Origin: Desulfobacterales bacterium | Lineage (GTDB): Bacteria > Desulfobacterota > Desulfobacteria > Desulfobacterales > UBA11574 | DNA length: 35,887 nt | Reading direction: 5' to 3' | NCBI GenBank assembly: GCA_020345745.1 | Contig: CP070768.1 | Coordinates: 1,496,868-1,532,754 of the forward strand | Part shown: one piece after another, positions 33,356 through 35,887 of the stretch | How positions within the stretch are numbered: position 1 is the first letter of the stretch | How the letters are laid out: the number at the start of each line of letters is the position of its first letter | Notes under the pieces: generated by a model | Databases searched by the model: none | What the model saw: only the letters and a program-made list of their open reading frames with translations | Told to the model about the DNA's origin: nothing | Translations under genes and position numbers: made by a program

Positions 33356-34519
33356 GTGAGTGTAGAAAAGATATCCGTTAGATTAAAGATAAAAACCCCA
33401 CAATTGAAACAGCAGTTCAAAAAAAACTTACGTTCAATTGCAGGGTTTAATATAAGTAATGGCATTTTTAGCCATCGGATTGATCTTCTCATTTTCGAAT
33501 TGGGAGATGAAATTGAGAAGGACTTCGAACACATTCACGTGTTGCGAAATTCCGGTGAAATTGATGAGGTATTTTTCATTTCAGACCACTATGATGAGGT
33601 TGTTGTTAGACAAGCCATGCGCGCAGGCGCAAAGGAATTTTTTAGTCAGCCCATTGAGGATAAAGAAATAAAAGGCGCTTTGGAAACGCTTAAAGAGAAG
33701 AGATTGTCAATGGTTGGTAACGATTCCCCTAAAAACGGACAGATTATTCATGTCATCGGAAGCAAGGGAGGCGTTGGTGCAACAACCGTTGCCGTAAATC
33801 TAGCGGCAAGCCTTGCGCAAAAAGAAAGTATCCAATCCGTTGCATTAATCGACATGAACCTGCTGTTTGGGGACATTCCTCTTTTTTTAAATATCGTGCC
33901 CGAATATAACTGGAGTGAGATTACCAAGAACATTTCACGTTTGGACTTTACCTTTTTAAACAATATTCTTTGCGTCGATAATTCGGGGCTTTGTGTCATT
34001 CCTTCACCGAATTATTTGAGCAAGCAACATGCAGCAAAGCCTGAAATCATAGAGCCCCTGCTTAATGTGATGCAACATATGTTCGACTATATCGTCATCG
34101 ATGGAGGACAATCTCTGAGTGGTATCTCCCAGAAAATTCTAGAAATGTCGAATACGGTTCTGCTTGTCACCGTATTAAACCTCCCCTGTCTCTTAAACAC
34201 CAACAAGCTGTTAAAGACATTTCACAGTGAGGGTTTTCCACCAGAACAACATGTCAAAGTAATTGCCAACCGTTTCATGAAATCGTCGGATATTTCTTTG
34301 AAGGATGCAGAAATCTCTCTTGAGAAAAAGGTATTTTGGACCATACCCAATGATTATAAAACAACAGTGACCGCCTTAAATAGGGGGAAGGCGCTTACGC
34401 AATCGGCACCACGAAAAGAAATAACCAAAAATTTTAGAGAATTGGCTACGAAACTGTGCCACATGCTTGAAAAAAATAAAAAGGCACCGAATTCACAGGC
34501 CAGGCCTGAAGGCATTTGA
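33356..34519 (+). CDS. cpaE: CpaE/TadZ-like MinD-family ATPase with pseudo-receiver
   Basis: The 387-residue protein joins an N-terminal receiver-like domain (about 1-120) to a ParA/MinD ATPase (130-370). The deviant Walker A is SKGGVGATT (136-144), ALIDMNLLFGDIPLFLN (163-179) carries the switch I-type aspartates, and DYIVIDGG (244-251) is Walker B. In the receiver part the expected phosphoacceptor Asp seems replaced by Glu48 (LLIFELGD) and the conserved Lys by Gln98 (FFSQPI), so phosphorylation is unlikely. CpaE/TadZ proteins place Flp/Tad pilus machinery at the pole. GTG 33356 follows GAAGGAGGG. The gene is led by a sigma-54 promoter. No other tad gene is visible here. Confidence 0.82.
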   Translation: MSVEKISVRLKIKTPQLKQQFKKNLRSIAGFNISNGIFSHRIDLLIFELGDEIEKDFEHIHVLRNSGEIDEVFFISDHYDEVVVRQAMRAGAKEFFSQPIEDKEIKGALETLKEKRLSMVGNDSPKNGQIIHVIGSKGGVGATTVAVNLAASLAQKESIQSVALIDMNLLFGDIPLFLNIVPEYNWSEITKNISRLDFTFLNNILCVDNSGLCVIPSPNYLSKQHAAKPEIIEPLLNVMQHMFDYIVIDGGQSLSGISQKILEMSNTVLLVTVLNLPCLLNTNKLLKTFHSEGFPPEQHVKVIANRFMKSSDISLKDAEISLEKKVFWTIPNDYKTTVTALNRGKALTQSAPRKEITKNFRELATKLCHMLEKNKKAPNSQARPEGI

Positions 34520-34530
34520 ATAATATTTTC

Positions 34531-34560
34531 CGCTAAAGCGGGATTCAAGGTCAAGGACAA
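34531..34560 (+). repeat. Partial copy of the leader element family
   Basis: CCGCTAAAGCGGGATTCAAG and the following GTCAAGGA match 35565-35592 (CCGCTAAAGCGGGATTTGAG, ATCAAGAG). It lies just after the cpaE stop. Only this middle part of the family is present; the short CCGCT/AGCGG palindrome could serve as an mRNA 3' end. Confidence 0.5.
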
Positions 34561-34651
34561 TCTGCTGGACAGCGAAATTGGACAAAAAAACTTTCTATGA
34601 ATGTCTCCTTTTATAGGCCACAGATAGAGGAAAAAAGGTGAGGTGATAAAA

Positions 34652-34876
34652 ATGATTACCGAAGAGGCATTACACCAATTATTTACAAGCATATCTGAAA
34701 AATCAACCATGACCTTTATCGGCAGATGTTTATCTTGCGGAAACAAGATAAAAATCGATATCACGCGCACAACGAGAGGATTCGGATTTGAGGGTGGAAT
34801 GTTATTTGATGTTACACCCGACGAGTGTTTTGTTAAATGTATCGATTGTTATCAAAAATGGAGGAAAGGTTCATGA
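34652..34876 (+). CDS. Small Cys-rich protein (74 aa), probable metal-binding
   Basis: The ATG at 34652 follows AAGGTGAGGTG; a GTG three codons upstream is less likely. The product contains CLSCG (Cys26, Cys29) and ECFVKCIDC (Cys59, Cys63, Cys66), five cysteines suited to a zinc ribbon or similar site. No family is recognised. It follows cpaE by 132 bases and its stop overlaps the next gene by four bases (ATGA), so it belongs to the cpaE transcription unit. Confidence 0.65.
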   Translation: MITEEALHQLFTSISEKSTMTFIGRCLSCGNKIKIDITRTTRGFGFEGGMLFDVTPDECFVKCIDCYQKWRKGS

Positions 34877-35085
34877 GGCATGAATTAAAAAAACAGACCT
34901 TTGTTTGGCAGAAGAAACGCCGCCGATCAGGTGATAGAGGAAAACGTAGCGACCGGCGAAGAAAAATCAAAGACGGAATTATTATTCAAGATTACGAGCG
35001 CAGGCAGGAGGCGGAACCCCAATTCAAAGGACCTGAGAAACGAAGTGGAGAGGACAGAAGAAGCGGCAAGGATAGAAGGAAATGA
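34873..35085 (+). CDS. Basic protein with DRR-type repeats (70 aa)
   Basis: I choose ATG 34873 because it overlaps the previous stop as ATGA and has GGAGGAAAGG upstream. About 40 percent of residues are Arg or Lys, with RRSGDRGKRSDRRRK near 20-34 and KRSGEDRRSGKDRRK at the end. 'R-S-G-x-D-R-R' tails of this kind occur in several deltaproteobacterial signalling proteins, but their role is unknown; nucleic-acid or polyphosphate binding would fit. An alternative frame at 34901-35119 is less plausible. Confidence 0.6.
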   Translation: MRHELKKQTFVWQKKRRRSGDRGKRSDRRRKIKDGIIIQDYERRQEAEPQFKGPEKRSGEDRRSGKDRRK

Positions 35086-35420
35086 TCTTTTTTTCTCAAA
35101 TTCAATCCCATTTTGCTAGGTCTAGAAGTTTAGGCAAAAGGGCCACTAGATGTTCCATTACTGCCAGGGATCGATTGGCATCATTGCGCTTTTTCAGACA
35201 CCTGGCAACATGTCTCCTATTGTAACTGTCATTATCCATGCCCTCCGATAACCGGTTGGAACAAAGCAGATCATAAATTCACCATATATTATAATAAGTT
35301 ATAAAAAACCAATCGTTTATTTCAAGTACACCCATCGATCTTTTTTCAATTTACAAAATAGCATTGTAATGATATTCGAAAAATAAATTCGCATGACGAT
35401 TTTATAAAATGTCCATTGTC

Positions 35421-35467
35421 AAGCTCCCCGCCTTAAAAGGCGGGGCTTGCGGGGAGCAGGCCGGTCA
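35421..35467. repeat. Dispersed GC-rich hairpin repeat, copy 2
   Basis: CCCCGCCTTAAAAGGCGGGG (35426-35445) is identical to the hairpin at 3190-3209. It is followed by GGGGAGCAGGCCGGTCAAG, one base different from copy 1. GCTCCCCGC can alternatively pair with GCGGGGAGC (35449-35457), so two hairpins compete for one arm. Confidence 0.65.
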
Positions 35468-35542
35468 AGACGTCGGGATAAGATTGGCAAAAGACTGCCC
35501 GGTAGCCATACGAAACGTTATGTTAAGACTCGCTGTAAAAAG

Positions 35543-35682
35543 GAGACCGTTGAAGAGCGTTTCCCGCTAAAGCGGGATTTGAGATCAAGAGAGGCGAGAA
35601 TTTTAATCCGCCACCGACCTTTGGCGGATTAAAACTTGAGTCTGATACAGAATTTGGAAAAAAGAGGCTGCATTTCAAAGGT
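35543..35682 (+). promoter_or_regulatory. Leader element related to the transketolase leader
   Basis: GGCGAGAATTTTAA, GCGGATTAAAA, GAGTCTGATAC and TTTCAAAGGT occur in the same order as in 18310-18405, with a variable loop between. The central stem is a perfect 13-bp pair, TTTTAATCCGCCA (35601-35613) with TGGCGGATTAAAA (35622-35634). The 5' arm GAGACCGTTGAAGAG (35543) pairs weakly with TTTCAAAGGT (35673-35682). The element ends 19 bases before the ferritin-like start. Confidence 0.55.
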
Positions 35683-35701
35683 ATATAAAAGGAGTTCTGC
35701 T

Positions 35702-35887
35702 TTGTTTACCATAACAGAAATAATAGATATAGCGATGAAAATCGAAAAAAACGGTGAGACCATCTATCGAAATGCTATCGAAAAGATACCTGTCCCCTCT
35801 CTCGTTCCCCTGCTGGAATGGATAGCAAACGAAGAAGCGAATCATGCAGAATGGTTTTCCAATTTAAAACAGAAGACCGAAACCAAC
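35702..35887 (+). CDS. Rubrerythrin/ferritin-like diiron protein, partial
   Basis: Sixty-two codons run from TTG 35702 to the right edge, with AAAGGAG upstream. The product starts FTITEIIDIAMKIEKNGETIY, the first helix of ferritin-like/rubrerythrin proteins with the ExxGExxY pattern, and LLEWIANEEANHAEWF (38-53) gives the second ExxH-type motif. A diiron site for peroxide or oxygen reduction is likely. The rest is outside the window, so the exact subfamily and any rubredoxin domain cannot be judged. Confidence 0.75.
   Translation, partial: MFTITEIIDIAMKIEKNGETIYRNAIEKIPVPSLVPLLEWIANEEANHAEWFSNLKQKTETN

Larger units (their letters stand above)
35086..35701. other. Intergenic region with two repeat elements
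   Basis: No supported gene lies in these 616 bases. The contents are the GC-rich hairpin repeat at 35421-35467 and the leader-like element at 35543-35682 that precedes the ferritin-like gene. A frame at 35447-35632 lies across both repeats and is rejected as a gene. Confidence 0.55.

Noticed and set aside
34901-35119. Alternative frame over the DRR-repeat gene
   Set aside because: The frame starting at 34873 has an ATGA overlap, a strong RBS and the known SGxDRR pattern; this alternative has none.
35447-35632. Basic 61-codon frame
   Set aside because: It spans the two repeat elements and has no RBS; the composition follows from the hairpins.
1-35887. Search by eye for CRISPR arrays, tRNA or rRNA genes and replication origins
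   Set aside because: No regularly spaced repeats, cloverleaf with CCA-type end, rRNA signature or DnaA-box cluster was seen.

Overview
The window looks like a chromosomal segment of an anaerobic Desulfobacterota (deltaproteobacterial) bacterium, probably a sulfate reducer of the Desulfobacterales type. This is inferred, not proven. The supports are an oxygen-independent class II ribonucleotide reductase, a TauE/SafE exporter with a DUF1634 partner and a CBS protein, a sigma-54 enhancer-binding protein with a textbook -24/-12 promoter, many small lipoproteins, moderate GC content and several families of palindromic intergenic repeats. No rRNA, tRNA, CRISPR array or intact mobile element was seen; the only transposon trace is a truncated IS3-type orfA.

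Layout. 1-3389: a lipoprotein fragment, the IS3 remnant, a His/Tyr-rich secreted protein with tandem repeats, an alpha/beta-hydrolase lipoprotein and a repeat-bearing intergenic gap. 3390-5302: methionine-type aminotransferase overlapping an omega-amidase, a two-step keto-acid salvage pair. 5807-11217 (minus): a tight operon of citrate synthase, a DUF1704 HExxxH metallopeptidase-like protein and two ATP-grasp-type proteins. It is the best candidate for an undescribed system. 11386-12174: an unknown 262-aa protein, divergent from gltA, whose stop codon runs into a 142-bp palindromic repeat. 12321-14534 (minus): TauE/SafE exporter, DUF1634 membrane protein, CBS-pair protein and a 39-codon Cys-rich ORF. 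14917-18178: SnoaL-like protein, Ca2+/Na+ exchanger, a 1-kb repeat patchwork and a radical-SAM protein with CX4CX2C spacing.

18437-24154: transketolase behind a conserved structured leader, then a four-lipoprotein cluster (LpoB-like, COG3014-like, two LPP20-like). 24256-28734: HU-like protein, bactofilin, methyltransferase-like protein, PaaI-type thioesterase and NrdJ. 28865-31077 (minus): nitroreductase and PlsB-like acyltransferase. 31592-35085: SixA-type phosphatase, a receiver-less sigma-54 activator, two palindromic candidate enhancer sites, a sigma-54 promoter, CpaE/TadZ-like ATPase, a Cys-rich small protein and a basic DRR-repeat protein. The window ends inside a ferritin-like gene.

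Two regulatory stories stand out. First, the transketolase leader contains a 15-bp long-range helix whose 3' arm can instead pair with the ribosome binding site. Much of this leader recurs before the terminal ferritin-like gene. Second, the sixA/activator pair sits directly upstream of the sigma-54 promoter of the cpaE cluster, an arrangement that suggests local control.
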